A DNA stretch of 64,000 nt from Listeria farberi (GTDB taxonomy: Bacteria; Bacillota; Bacilli; Lactobacillales; Listeriaceae): the NCBI RefSeq assembly GCF_014229245.1, contig NZ_JAARZJ010000014.1, forward strand, positions 19,010-83,009. The letters run 5' to 3'. A program made the position numbers and the translations under genes. Below, one piece after another: positions 25,295 to 33,268 of this stretch. The notes beneath the pieces were generated by a model. That model worked only from the letters and a program-made list of their open reading frames with translations, was not told the origin of the DNA and searched no databases. How positions within the stretch are numbered: position 1 is the first letter of the stretch; the number at the start of each line of letters is the position of its first letter.

Positions 25295-27289
25295 ATGACA
25301 GATTATCCGAGTATTTTTGAACCATTAACTGTAAAACGAATGACCATTAAAAACCGTGTGATAATGCCACCAATGGGGACAAACCTTGCTGGATTAAATG
25401 GCGAATTTTTAGAAGAACATATGAATTACTACGAACAACGTGCAAAAGGTGGAACGGGTCTAATTACTATTGAAAACGCTTGTGTAGATTTTCCTTATGG
25501 TACAAACGGAACGACGCAACTTAGAATTGATAATGACCAATACATTCCTGGGTTTTACAAATTAACTGAACGTCTTCATAAACACGGAACTTGTGTATCC
25601 ATCCAAATTAACCACGCTGGGGCATCAGCTTATCCAGCTCGTTTGAATGGACTTCAACCAGTTTCCGCGTCAGATATTCCATCTAAAAAAGGGGGCACTG
25701 TTCCTCGTCCGCTTACAGTAGAAGAAATTTATGAAATCGTCAATAAATACGGAGATGCCGCAAGACGCGCCCAACAAGCTGGCTTTGATGCAGTTGAAAT
25801 CCACGGCGGACACTCGTACTTACTATGCCAATTCTTATCGCCACTTTATAACAAACGTACGGATGAATTTGGTGGCTCGCCTGAAAATCGTGCGCGTATC
25901 GTTAAACTGATTTTAGAAAAAGTTCGCGCGGAAGTTGGTCCATTTTTCCCAATTGTGCTGCGTTTTAGTGCAGATGAATTTACAGAAGGCGGTAACCATT
26001 TAGAAGATATTTTGGAACTGCTAGATTATTGCCAAGAAGAAGCGGATATTTTGAATGTATCAGCGGCAATAAATGACAACCTATACTTGCAAATTGACCA
26101 AATGAACTTGGAAGATGGCTGGAGAAGCTACCTTGCAAAAGCGGTGAAAGATAAATTTAACAAACCAACGATTACTTCCGGTAACATTCGCAGTCCAAAA
26201 GCGGCAGAGAAAATTTTGTCAGAAGGATATGCGGACTTGCTTGCGATGGGACGTGGCTTAATTGCTGAGCCTAACTGGGTGAATAAAGTGGCAACTGGTC
26301 AAGAAGACATGCTTCGAAAATGTATTTCTTGTAATATCGGGTGTGCGGATCACCGAATTTCGAAGTCGAAGCCAATCCGTTGTACGGTAAATCCAGATAT
26401 TATTCATGAAGATAAATACAAAGAAACAAAAGTAACTCGTCCGACCAATGTTGTTGTAATTGGCGGCGGAACAGCAGGGCTTGAAGCAGCTTGTACGGCG
26501 GCCGAAGTTGGCTGTAACACAACGCTAATTGAAGCGAATGAACAAACTGGTGGCTTGGCGCGTGCCATTGCTAACCTTCCAGATAAAAGTAGAATTGCCG
26601 ATTTCCCTAATTATTTAGCGAACCGAGCAGAAAAATTAACCAATTTAAAAGTTATTACAGGCACTAAAGCTGATACTGCGCTTATTGATACATTTAATCC
26701 TGATGTGGTAGTCAATGCCACAGGATCCAAACCATTACTTCCACCAATTAAAGGTTTGCATGACGTGATTGACAAAGAAGGCAGTAAGGTTCATTCGATT
26801 TTCGGACTTATTTCGAATATCGATGACTTTACCGAATTTAGTAACAAAAAAGTGGCAGTTATCGGCGGTGGTGCAGTTGGACTTGATGTGGTCGAGTACT
26901 TCTCAGAACGTGGCTCGGATGTTACAATTGTAGAAATGATGCCAATCCTTGGAAAAGACTTAGATATGATTACCAGGCTTTCCATGATGGACATTATCGA
27001 GAAAAACTACGTCGATGTGCAGACAGAAACAGCATTAACCGAAGTTGCAGCCGATCATTTCAAAGTGAAGCATGACGGAGTAGACGCCGAGATTCCATTT
27101 GATTACGGCTTTGTCTGCCTAGGAATGCGACCAGAACGCCCACTTATGGAAGAGCTTGCGGCATACGGCAAAGAAAAACAAATTGAAATCGTAAATATTG
27201 GCGACAGCGCTGCGACAAGAAAAATCTTGGAAGGCGTTCGCGAAGGAAGAAATATTTTAACTACATTAGAAAAAATTGGCTCTTTGTAA
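25295..27289 (+). CDS. Old yellow enzyme-type NADH:flavin oxidoreductase (2,4-dienoyl-CoA reductase-like)
   Basis: 664 residues. The FMN TIM barrel spans about 1-340 (IQINHAGASAYP, EIHGGHSYLLCQFLSP). A [4Fe-4S] cluster motif CISCNIGC with a later Cys (about 343-367) follows. The C-terminal FAD/NAD part has VVVIGGGTAGLEAACTA and VAVIGGGAVGLDVVEYF. This is the multidomain dienoyl-CoA reductase/BaiCD layout. It probably reduces an unsaturated carboxylate or its CoA ester linked to shikimate/quinate breakdown; the exact substrate is unknown. Confidence 0.87.
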   Translation: MTDYPSIFEPLTVKRMTIKNRVIMPPMGTNLAGLNGEFLEEHMNYYEQRAKGGTGLITIENACVDFPYGTNGTTQLRIDNDQYIPGFYKLTERLHKHGTCVSIQINHAGASAYPARLNGLQPVSASDIPSKKGGTVPRPLTVEEIYEIVNKYGDAARRAQQAGFDAVEIHGGHSYLLCQFLSPLYNKRTDEFGGSPENRARIVKLILEKVRAEVGPFFPIVLRFSADEFTEGGNHLEDILELLDYCQEEADILNVSAAINDNLYLQIDQMNLEDGWRSYLAKAVKDKFNKPTITSGNIRSPKAAEKILSEGYADLLAMGRGLIAEPNWVNKVATGQEDMLRKCISCNIGCADHRISKSKPIRCTVNPDIIHEDKYKETKVTRPTNVVVIGGGTAGLEAACTAAEVGCNTTLIEANEQTGGLARAIANLPDKSRIADFPNYLANRAEKLTNLKVITGTKADTALIDTFNPDVVVNATGSKPLLPPIKGLHDVIDKEGSKVHSIFGLISNIDDFTEFSNKKVAVIGGGAVGLDVVEYFSERGSDVTIVEMMPILGKDLDMITRLSMMDIIEKNYVDVQTETALTEVAADHFKVKHDGVDAEIPFDYGFVCLGMRPERPLMEELAAYGKEKQIEIVNIGDSAATRKILEGVREGRNILTTLEKIGSL

Positions 27290-27388
27290 TCCGAACTGGC
27301 AAGGCGGAGTCCGTCTTGCCACATTCGCTCTTTATATAAGTTCACATTTTCACAAATAAACCTTAATTTGGAAAGGAACGATGTTATT

Positions 27389-28264
27389 ATGACAAACAAA
27401 ATCACAGAAAGAATTACAGGACACACAGAATTAATCGGTTTAATCGCCACTCCAATCAGACACAGTTTATCACCAACAATGCATAATGAAGCTTTTGCAA
27501 AACTCGGGCTTGATTATGTATACCTTGCTTTTGAAGTTGGGGACAAAGAACTGAAAGATGTTGTACAAGGATTCCGCGCAATGAACTTACGTGGCTGGAA
27601 CGTTTCCATGCCAAACAAAACAAACATTCATAAATATTTAGATAAACTTTCTCCAGCGGCTGAACTTGTAGGGGCAGTAAATACAGTTGTTAATGATGAC
27701 GGTGTATTAACTGGACACATCACTGACGGCACTGGTTATATGCGTGCGTTAAAAGAAGCTGGACATGACATTATCGGCAAAAAAATGACGATTTGCGGCG
27801 CTGGTGGTGCGGCAACAGCTATTTGTATCCAAGCTGCTCTTGACGGCGTAAAAGAAATTTCTATTTTCAACAGAAAAGATGATTTTTACGCCAATGCTGA
27901 AAAAACAGTAGAAAAAATCAATACAAAAACAAATTGTAAAGCACAATTATTTGATATCGAAGACCACGATCAATTACGTAAAGGAATCGCTGAAAGTGTT
28001 ATTTTCACGAATGCGACTGGCGTTGGGATGAAACCTTTCGAAGGCGAAACACTTCTACCAAGTGCGGATATGCTTCGTCCAGAATTAATCGTTTCAGATG
28101 TTGTCTACAAACCAACTAAAACTAGATTGCTTGAAATCGCCGAAGAACAAGGCTGTCAAACACTTAACGGTCTAGGCATGATGCTTTGGCAAGGTGCGAA
28201 AGCTTTCGAAATTTGGACACACAAAGAAATGCCAGTTGATTACATTAAAGAAATCCTATTTTAA
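27389..28264 (+). CDS. aroE: Shikimate/quinate dehydrogenase
   Basis: 291 residues from the ATG at 27389. The substrate motif is RHSLSPTMHNEAF, the catalytic-lysine region is NVSMPNKTNIHKYLD, and the NAD(P) site is ICGAGGAATAICIQA. The enzyme interconverts 3-dehydroshikimate and shikimate, or quinate. The placement with aroD under a LysR regulator, away from the aromatic biosynthesis operon, points to catabolic use of shikimate or quinate. A GGCAAG/CTTGCC hairpin at 27298-27322 precedes it and may stabilise the 3' part of the transcript. Confidence 0.9.
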   Translation: MTNKITERITGHTELIGLIATPIRHSLSPTMHNEAFAKLGLDYVYLAFEVGDKELKDVVQGFRAMNLRGWNVSMPNKTNIHKYLDKLSPAAELVGAVNTVVNDDGVLTGHITDGTGYMRALKEAGHDIIGKKMTICGAGGAATAICIQAALDGVKEISIFNRKDDFYANAEKTVEKINTKTNCKAQLFDIEDHDQLRKGIAESVIFTNATGVGMKPFEGETLLPSADMLRPELIVSDVVYKPTKTRLLEIAEEQGCQTLNGLGMMLWQGAKAFEIWTHKEMPVDYIKEILF

Positions 28265-28329
28265 AAACTTGCAAAAGAACAAGGTTATCGCTAATCTTAA
28301 AACATAATATCGAATGAGGAGAATTATAC

Positions 28330-29088
28330 ATGAATAAAGTAGTCGTAAAGAATGTTACGTTTGGTGAAGGTGCACCAAAAATTTGTGTACCAATGGTCGG
28401 TAAAACGGTTGCTGCGCTTAAAGTAGAAGCAGAAATGTTACAAACAATCGATTTGGACGTTGTCGAATGGCGCGTTGACTTTTTTGAAGACGTCAAAGAT
28501 TTAGCTAAAGTGGAAGCTGCACTAGATGAAATTCGCGCAATTTTACCAGAAACACCGATTTTATTCACTTTCCGCAGTGCAAAAGAAGGCGGCGAGTTAG
28601 CTGTTAGTGATGAATTTTATTTTGAATTAAATGAAACTCTAGCTGGAACTGGTAAAATTGATTTAGTTGATGTGGAACTTTTCAATGAAGAAGCAGACGT
28701 TTTACGCTTAATTGAAACAGCTCACAAGAACAATGTAAAAATAGTGATGTCGAATCATGATTTTGATAAAACACCTGCGAAGGAAGAAATCGTTTCTCGC
28801 TTAACTCGCATGGAAGCACTTGGCGCGGACCTTCCGAAAATCGCCGTAATGCCAAAATCTGCTGGAGACGTACTAACTTTACTAGATGCAACGAATACCG
28901 TATCTGAAAAAGCTAATCAACCAATCATTACGATGTCGATGGCGGGAACTGGCGTCATCAGTCGTCTTGCTGGCGAAATATTTGGCTCCGCAATGACATT
29001 TGGCGCTGCGAAAAAAGCATCAGCTCCTGGGCAAATTGATGTTAATGAGTTACGTCATGTTCTTGATTTACTGCATAAACAATTTTAA
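28330..29088 (+). CDS. aroD: Type I 3-dehydroquinate dehydratase
   Basis: 252 residues, the family's normal length. KICVPMVGKTVAAL begins the barrel, SNHDFDKTP has the catalytic His, and KIAVMPKSAGDVLTL has the Schiff-base Lys. It interconverts 3-dehydroquinate and 3-dehydroshikimate. It is co-transcribed with aroE (65-base gap, own ribosome binding site GAGGAG) and followed by a strong terminator. Confidence 0.92.
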   Translation: MNKVVVKNVTFGEGAPKICVPMVGKTVAALKVEAEMLQTIDLDVVEWRVDFFEDVKDLAKVEAALDEIRAILPETPILFTFRSAKEGGELAVSDEFYFELNETLAGTGKIDLVDVELFNEEADVLRLIETAHKNNVKIVMSNHDFDKTPAKEEIVSRLTRMEALGADLPKIAVMPKSAGDVLTLLDATNTVSEKANQPIITMSMAGTGVISRLAGEIFGSAMTFGAAKKASAPGQIDVNELRHVLDLLHKQF

Positions 29089-29097
29089 TGAAGTTCG

Positions 29098-29142
29098 AAA
29101 AACCTTAAATGTAGATTAATCGTCTAAGTTTAAGGTTTTTTT
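29098..29142 (+). terminator. Terminator after aroD
   Basis: AAAAACCTTAAA pairs with TTTAAGGTTTTT and a T run follows. Confidence 0.85.
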
Positions 29143-29184
29143 GTTATAATAAGGCATCAGGAATTTTAAAGGAGACGGAACTAA

Positions 29185-29778
29185 ATGAAGAAGTTACTTT
29201 TTTTAGGTGATAGTGTGACAGATGCTGGGCGCGATTTTGAAAATGACCGCGAATTAGGACATGGTTATGTGAAAATGATTGCAGACCAGCTTGAGAAAGA
29301 TGATGTATCGGTTATAAATCGTGGCGTTAGTGCGAACCGGGTGGCGGATTTGCATCGTCGTATTGAGGAAGATGCGATTTCACTTCAACCAGATGTAGTT
29401 ACGATTATGATTGGGATAAATGATACGTGGTTTAGTTTTAGCAGATGGGAAGATACTTCGGTGACGGCGTTTAAAGAAGTGTACCGTGTGATTTTGAATC
29501 GGATTAAAACAGAAACAAATGCGGAACTGATTTTGATGGAGCCGTTTGTATTACCGTATCCGGAAGATCGGAAAGAGTGGCGTGGTGATTTGGATCCAAA
29601 AATTGGAGCTGTGCGCGAACTTGCGGCAGAATTTGGTGCAACGCTTATTCCGCTTGATGGGCTAATGAACGCCCTCGCTATCAAACATGGGCCGACCTTT
29701 TTAGCTGAGGACGGGGTGCACCCGACCAAAGCAGGACATGAAGCAATTGCCTCTACTTGGTTAGAATTTACAAAATAA
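29185..29778 (+). CDS. SGNH/GDSL esterase-lipase
   Basis: 197 residues. Block I is FLGDSVTDAGRDF with the nucleophilic Ser. The Asn block is IMIGINDTW, and block V DGVHPTKAGHEAIA holds the catalytic Asp and His. There is no signal peptide, so it is probably a cytoplasmic esterase or carbohydrate deacetylase. The ribosome binding site is AAAGGAG. It is monocistronic; the next transcript has its own promoter at 29782. Confidence 0.87.
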   Translation: MKKLLFLGDSVTDAGRDFENDRELGHGYVKMIADQLEKDDVSVINRGVSANRVADLHRRIEEDAISLQPDVVTIMIGINDTWFSFSRWEDTSVTAFKEVYRVILNRIKTETNAELILMEPFVLPYPEDRKEWRGDLDPKIGAVRELAAEFGATLIPLDGLMNALAIKHGPTFLAEDGVHPTKAGHEAIASTWLEFTK

Positions 29779-29781
29779 CGC

Positions 29782-29941
29782 TTTACAGAAAAATTTATCC
29801 ATGCTATAGTTGGGTCTATGCGATGAGCCTACAAGCAGTGACTTAAGTTTCACTGCCCCATTTTCCGCGTTATAGCTTTGTGGAAGGCTGCGGAAGATGA
29901 CGCTATGAAATGCCCCTTAAAGTAATTTAAGGGGCATTTTT
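29782..29941 (+). ncRNA. Promoter plus structured leader or small RNA ending in a terminator
   Basis: TTTACA (29782-29787), 17 bases, TATAGT (29805-29810) form a promoter that starts a transcript near 29817. The transcript can fold GCAGTGA/TCACTGC (about 29836-29857) and TTCCGC/GCGGAA (about 29867-29899). It ends in a 13-bp terminator, AATGCCCCTTAAA / TTTAAGGGGCATT, plus T residues. TGCCCC occurs both before the terminator and in its 5' arm, allowing an alternative pairing. The EamA gene starts 23 bases later. It could be a riboswitch or attenuator for that gene, or a free small RNA. I could not match it to a known class. Confidence 0.6.
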
Positions 29942-29963
29942 CTATAAAAAAGGAGTGTTTGTT

Positions 29964-30923
29964 TTGCAGAAAGAGAAAGCGCCGATAGGACTTTATTTTT
30001 TATTAATTGCAGTGATGGCGAGTTGGGGTTTTAATGTCACGATGACGAAGGTATTAGTTAGCTATTTTCCGACTGTTACGATGACATCATTTCGGATTTT
30101 CACTGCAGCGATTACCGTTATTATTATTTTATTTATCACCAAAAAATTACGTCTGCCTACAAAGCGGGAATTTGGTTTAATTTTCCTCGCGAGTATTTTT
30201 AATATTGTTATTCATCATTTTTTCTTGTCGAACGGTTTGAAGCTGACGACTGGGACGAATGCTGGGCTTATTCTTGGTTCTGCGCCGATTGTGGTGGCGA
30301 TCTTTTCTGTGGTTTTTCTCCGTGAACGGATTGGGGCTTGGCGAGCGGTCGGCTTTTTAGCAGGGATTTTTGGCGTGAGTTTGGTTGTTCTTTCTAATGG
30401 AACGGGAATTAGCGGGATTTCACTGGGAGACATCGACATTTTTATCGCGATGGCTTCCCAGGCATTTAGTTTCATTATTATTAAAAAGCTCGCTGGTTCG
30501 ATGGACACGGGTCTGATGACGGGATATATGCTGTTTCTTGGTTCGGTTATGTTGTTTGGTTTAAGTCGCTTCATGGAGCCTGCTGGCATGTCAGAATTAG
30601 TAGCGGTTCATTCATGGAAACTGTGGCTCTTGTTTGTTGTTTCGGCTGTAGTTGCAACGGCTTTTGGTAATTTTGTCTATAATTATGCGGTTGGGAAAAT
30701 TGGGCCGTCGCGCTCGGCTATTTTTATGAATTTCAATCCATTGTTTTCGCTTATTGGCGCATTACTTTTCCTTGGAGAAGCAATTCGAATTCCACAATTA
30801 GTCGGGTTCGTTTTTATCATTGTTGGCGTCTTGCTCGGATCGGGCGCATTAATGGATCTTATTTATGAACGCAAAAAAACAAAAGTACGAAATCCTGAAA
30901 AGATGCTCGAAAAAGAAGTTTGA
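29964..30923 (+). CDS. EamA/DMT-family exporter
   Basis: 319 residues from the TTG at 29964, chosen because AAGGAG lies 8 bases upstream; a GTG at 29955 overlaps that site. It has ten hydrophobic segments in two EamA repeats, for example MASWGFNVTMTKVLVSYFP and later ATAFGNFVYNYAVGKIG. The family exports metabolites such as amino acids or nucleosides; the substrate is unknown. The upstream hairpin-terminator unit suggests control by transcription attenuation. Confidence 0.83.
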   Translation: MQKEKAPIGLYFLLIAVMASWGFNVTMTKVLVSYFPTVTMTSFRIFTAAITVIIILFITKKLRLPTKREFGLIFLASIFNIVIHHFFLSNGLKLTTGTNAGLILGSAPIVVAIFSVVFLRERIGAWRAVGFLAGIFGVSLVVLSNGTGISGISLGDIDIFIAMASQAFSFIIIKKLAGSMDTGLMTGYMLFLGSVMLFGLSRFMEPAGMSELVAVHSWKLWLLFVVSAVVATAFGNFVYNYAVGKIGPSRSAIFMNFNPLFSLIGALLFLGEAIRIPQLVGFVFIIVGVLLGSGALMDLIYERKKTKVRNPEKMLEKEV

Positions 30924-30948
30924 CTTTTATTGACCTTTGTATTATAAT
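30920..30948 (+). promoter_or_regulatory. SigA promoter of DUF896 gene
   Basis: TTGACT (30920-30925), 17 bases, TATAAT (30943-30948). AGTTAC and GTAAC halves just downstream form a small inverted repeat. Confidence 0.65.
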
Positions 30949-30997
30949 TTGGTTAGTTACTTATTAAAAGTAACTCGATAATGATAGGAGGGATAGC

Positions 30998-31222
30998 ATG
31001 AAATTGTTATTAAAAAATATTAATGAACTTGCTGCAAAACAAAAAAGTGAAGGATTAACTGCTTTTGAAAAAGAAAGACAAGCTGCCCTTCGTCAAGAAT
31101 ATTTGAAGAAAATTCGAGGAACAGTGCAAGATAATTTACATCACGTAACAATTATTGATCCACTTGGAGACGATGTAACTCCTAAAAAACTAAAAGAAAT
31201 CCAAGCCGAATTAAGAGGCTGA
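30998..31222 (+). CDS. DUF896 (YnzC-like) small protein
   Basis: 74 residues starting MKLLLKNINELAAKQKSEGL, with EKERQAALRQEYLKKIRG and ITIIDPLGDDVTP-type residues (VTIIDPLGDDVT). These are diagnostic of the DUF896/YnzC family, a short helical-hairpin protein in Firmicutes. The function is unclear; a Bacillus relative is in the SOS-linked yneA operon. Monocistronic, with a good ribosome binding site (GGAGGGA). Confidence 0.85.
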   Translation: MKLLLKNINELAAKQKSEGLTAFEKERQAALRQEYLKKIRGTVQDNLHHVTIIDPLGDDVTPKKLKEIQAELRG

Positions 31223-31234
31223 TATAACTCATAG

Positions 31235-31272
31235 AAGGTTGAAAGAGCTCATTGCTTTTTCAGCCTTTTTTT
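31235..31272 (+). terminator. Terminator after DUF896 gene
   Basis: AAGGTTGAAA pairs with TTTCAGCCTT, then TTTTT. Confidence 0.75.
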
Positions 31273-31387
31273 GTGGATAGAGCTAATTTACCATCTTGCG
31301 GAGTTGAATAGAGAAAAATGGTGACGAACAGTTTAACATTTTCGGAAATACCGGTGCTACAATCAAGGTGAGAAAGGAGAGGATAAC

Positions 31388-31837
31388 ATGGAAATTGCAA
31401 TTGCAGCTGACCATGGCGGATTTCAGTTGAAAGAAAAAATCCGTGCGCATTTAATTGAAAGCGGCTACACAGTAAAAGATTTTGGTTGTTATTCATTAGA
31501 AAGCGTGGATTTTCCAGAGTATGCCGCTAAAGTAGGACACTTTGTTGCAACCGAAAACAGTTTAGGTGTGCTCTGTTGTGGAACAGGGATTGGAATGTCT
31601 ATGGCAGCCAACAAAATAAAAGGTGTTCGTGCGGCTGTCGTTTCAGATGCTTTTTCAGCAATGATGACGAGGCGACATAATAACTGTAATGTTCTTTGTC
31701 TTGGTGAACGTGTTCTGGGCGATAGTCTAGCGTTACTCTTACTTGATACATGGCTTGCGGCGGAATTTGAAGGCGGGAGACATATGACAAGGATCGCAAA
31801 ATTGGCGGAACTTGAGGAACGGGAGGAAGATAAATGA
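31388..31837 (+). CDS. rpiB: RpiB/LacAB-family sugar-phosphate isomerase
   Basis: 149 residues. MEIAIAADHGGFQLKEKI has the Asp-His substrate site, and VLCCGTGIGMSMAANKIKG has the catalytic Cys. NNCNVLCLGERVLG completes the RpiB signature. It interconverts ribose-5-phosphate and ribulose-5-phosphate, or an analogous allose or galactose phosphate. It is the first gene of the long PTS operon. Its TGA overlaps the ATG of the next gene. Confidence 0.88.
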   Translation: MEIAIAADHGGFQLKEKIRAHLIESGYTVKDFGCYSLESVDFPEYAAKVGHFVATENSLGVLCCGTGIGMSMAANKIKGVRAAVVSDAFSAMMTRRHNNCNVLCLGERVLGDSLALLLLDTWLAAEFEGGRHMTRIAKLAELEEREEDK

Positions 31838-32502
31838 AAATGATTGCGGCTTCCATTATGTGCGCAGATTCGCTTCATCTCGCTGACGAACTCCGGGCAC
31901 TCGAACAAGCAAACGTAAAGATGCTCCATTGTGATGTGATGGATGGTGTTTTTGTAGAAAATGCAGCAATGGGCGCCTATGTCCTTCAAGATATAAAAAA
32001 CAATACAGATATGCTACTAGATATCCATTTAGCTACAGTGAACCCTGATAAATTTGTAGATTTGTATGCGGCGATAAAGCCGGCTTATATGTCCTTTCAC
32101 GTAGAAGCTTCACCTGATGTCGATGCGACTATAAACCACATCCGGGAGCTAGGAATCAAACCATCCATTGCCATCAGCCCGAATACAGAGATTGAACAGA
32201 TTTATCCATTTTTAGAGAAAGTCGATATGGTTTTAATGATGACTGTTAACCCAGGATTCGCCGGGCAAAAATTCCAGCATCATGTACTAGAAAAAATCAA
32301 GCAACTTCAAAAAGAGCTTGAAAGCCATACCAATAAACCATTAATTGAAGTAGACGGTAATATTTTTGAAGAAACAGTTCGGTTGCTTGAACCAATTGGC
32401 GCAGATGTCTATGTCGTTGGAACAGCGGCATTGTTTAACGATAAGCCAGGTAGTTATAAAGAAAAACTAGCGCCACTAAGAGAAATTATCCAAGAAAGGT
32501 GA
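31834..32502 (+). CDS. Ribulose/allulose-phosphate 3-epimerase family protein
   Basis: 222 residues. AASIMCADSLHL, HCDVMDGVFVENAA, IHLATVNPDKF and MMTVNPGFAGQKF contain the His and Asp metal and acid-base residues of the RPE TIM barrel. It is more diverged than the second RPE at 36856 (ENAAMG instead of PNIAFG). The substrate may therefore be allulose-6-phosphate or another ketose phosphate rather than ribulose-5-phosphate. It starts by ATGA overlap with rpiB. Confidence 0.82.
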   Translation: MKMIAASIMCADSLHLADELRALEQANVKMLHCDVMDGVFVENAAMGAYVLQDIKNNTDMLLDIHLATVNPDKFVDLYAAIKPAYMSFHVEASPDVDATINHIRELGIKPSIAISPNTEIEQIYPFLEKVDMVLMMTVNPGFAGQKFQHHVLEKIKQLQKELESHTNKPLIEVDGNIFEETVRLLEPIGADVYVVGTAALFNDKPGSYKEKLAPLREIIQER

Positions 32503-32508
32503 GGGAAA

Positions 32509-33159
32509 ATGCATTTAGATTCAGCTAATTTAGATGACGTGAAAAAAATTCAAACCAGTTCCATTTTTAAAGGAATTACAACGAACCCAACTATTTTAGT
32601 AAAAGAAAAATGTAATCGAGAAACAGCAATTAATCATATTTTAGAACATACAAATAAACAAGTTTTTGTACAGACAGTTGGTTTTAGCTATGAGGAAATT
32701 TTGGCAGATGCACGCATGTTATTAGCTACGTTTGGGAAAGAAAAAATAGCTATTAAGATTCCGGCACATGAGGCTGGTATTAACGTCATAGACACACTCA
32801 AAAAAGAGGATAAAACCATTCAAATCTTAGGAACTGCTATTTATTCGGCTGATCAAGCAATCGCGGCTACCTTGGCTGGTGCAGATTTTGTTGCCCCATA
32901 TGTGAATAGGATGAGCGCAGCGAACATCGATCCTTTTAAAGAAATCGCCCAAATGCGTCACTTTTTTGATAAAAAGGCGCTTAAAACACAAATTATGGCA
33001 GCGAGCTTTAAACATAGTGGGCAAGTAATGCAAGCTTATGAAAGTGGCGCAGATACGGTAACAATTCCTTATGAAATTTATTCGCAAATGACCAACAAAG
33101 TTTTAGCAGTAGAAGCAATTCGTGTCTTTAATAAAGATGCTACATTGTACGAAAAGTAA
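32509..33159 (+). CDS. Transaldolase-like / fructose-6-phosphate aldolase family protein
   Basis: 216 residues, the short TalC/FSA form. FKGITTNPTILVKEK, KIAIKIPAHEAGINVI (Schiff-base Lys) and TLAGADFVAPYVNRMS are the family motifs. It should cleave or transfer dihydroxyacetone units from a ketose phosphate. It is operon gene three, 6 bases after the epimerase. Confidence 0.85.
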   Translation: MHLDSANLDDVKKIQTSSIFKGITTNPTILVKEKCNRETAINHILEHTNKQVFVQTVGFSYEEILADARMLLATFGKEKIAIKIPAHEAGINVIDTLKKEDKTIQILGTAIYSADQAIAATLAGADFVAPYVNRMSAANIDPFKEIAQMRHFFDKKALKTQIMAASFKHSGQVMQAYESGADTVTIPYEIYSQMTNKVLAVEAIRVFNKDATLYEK

Positions 33160-33268
33160 CAATCTCCTTCTCATGTTGTGGAAGTGTGTGGAGAAAACTT
33201 GTGATGAAAGCGCATTCTTAAGCGCCGAACCCTATGCTATAATTAGGCTATCAAAGGGGGGGAGACGC

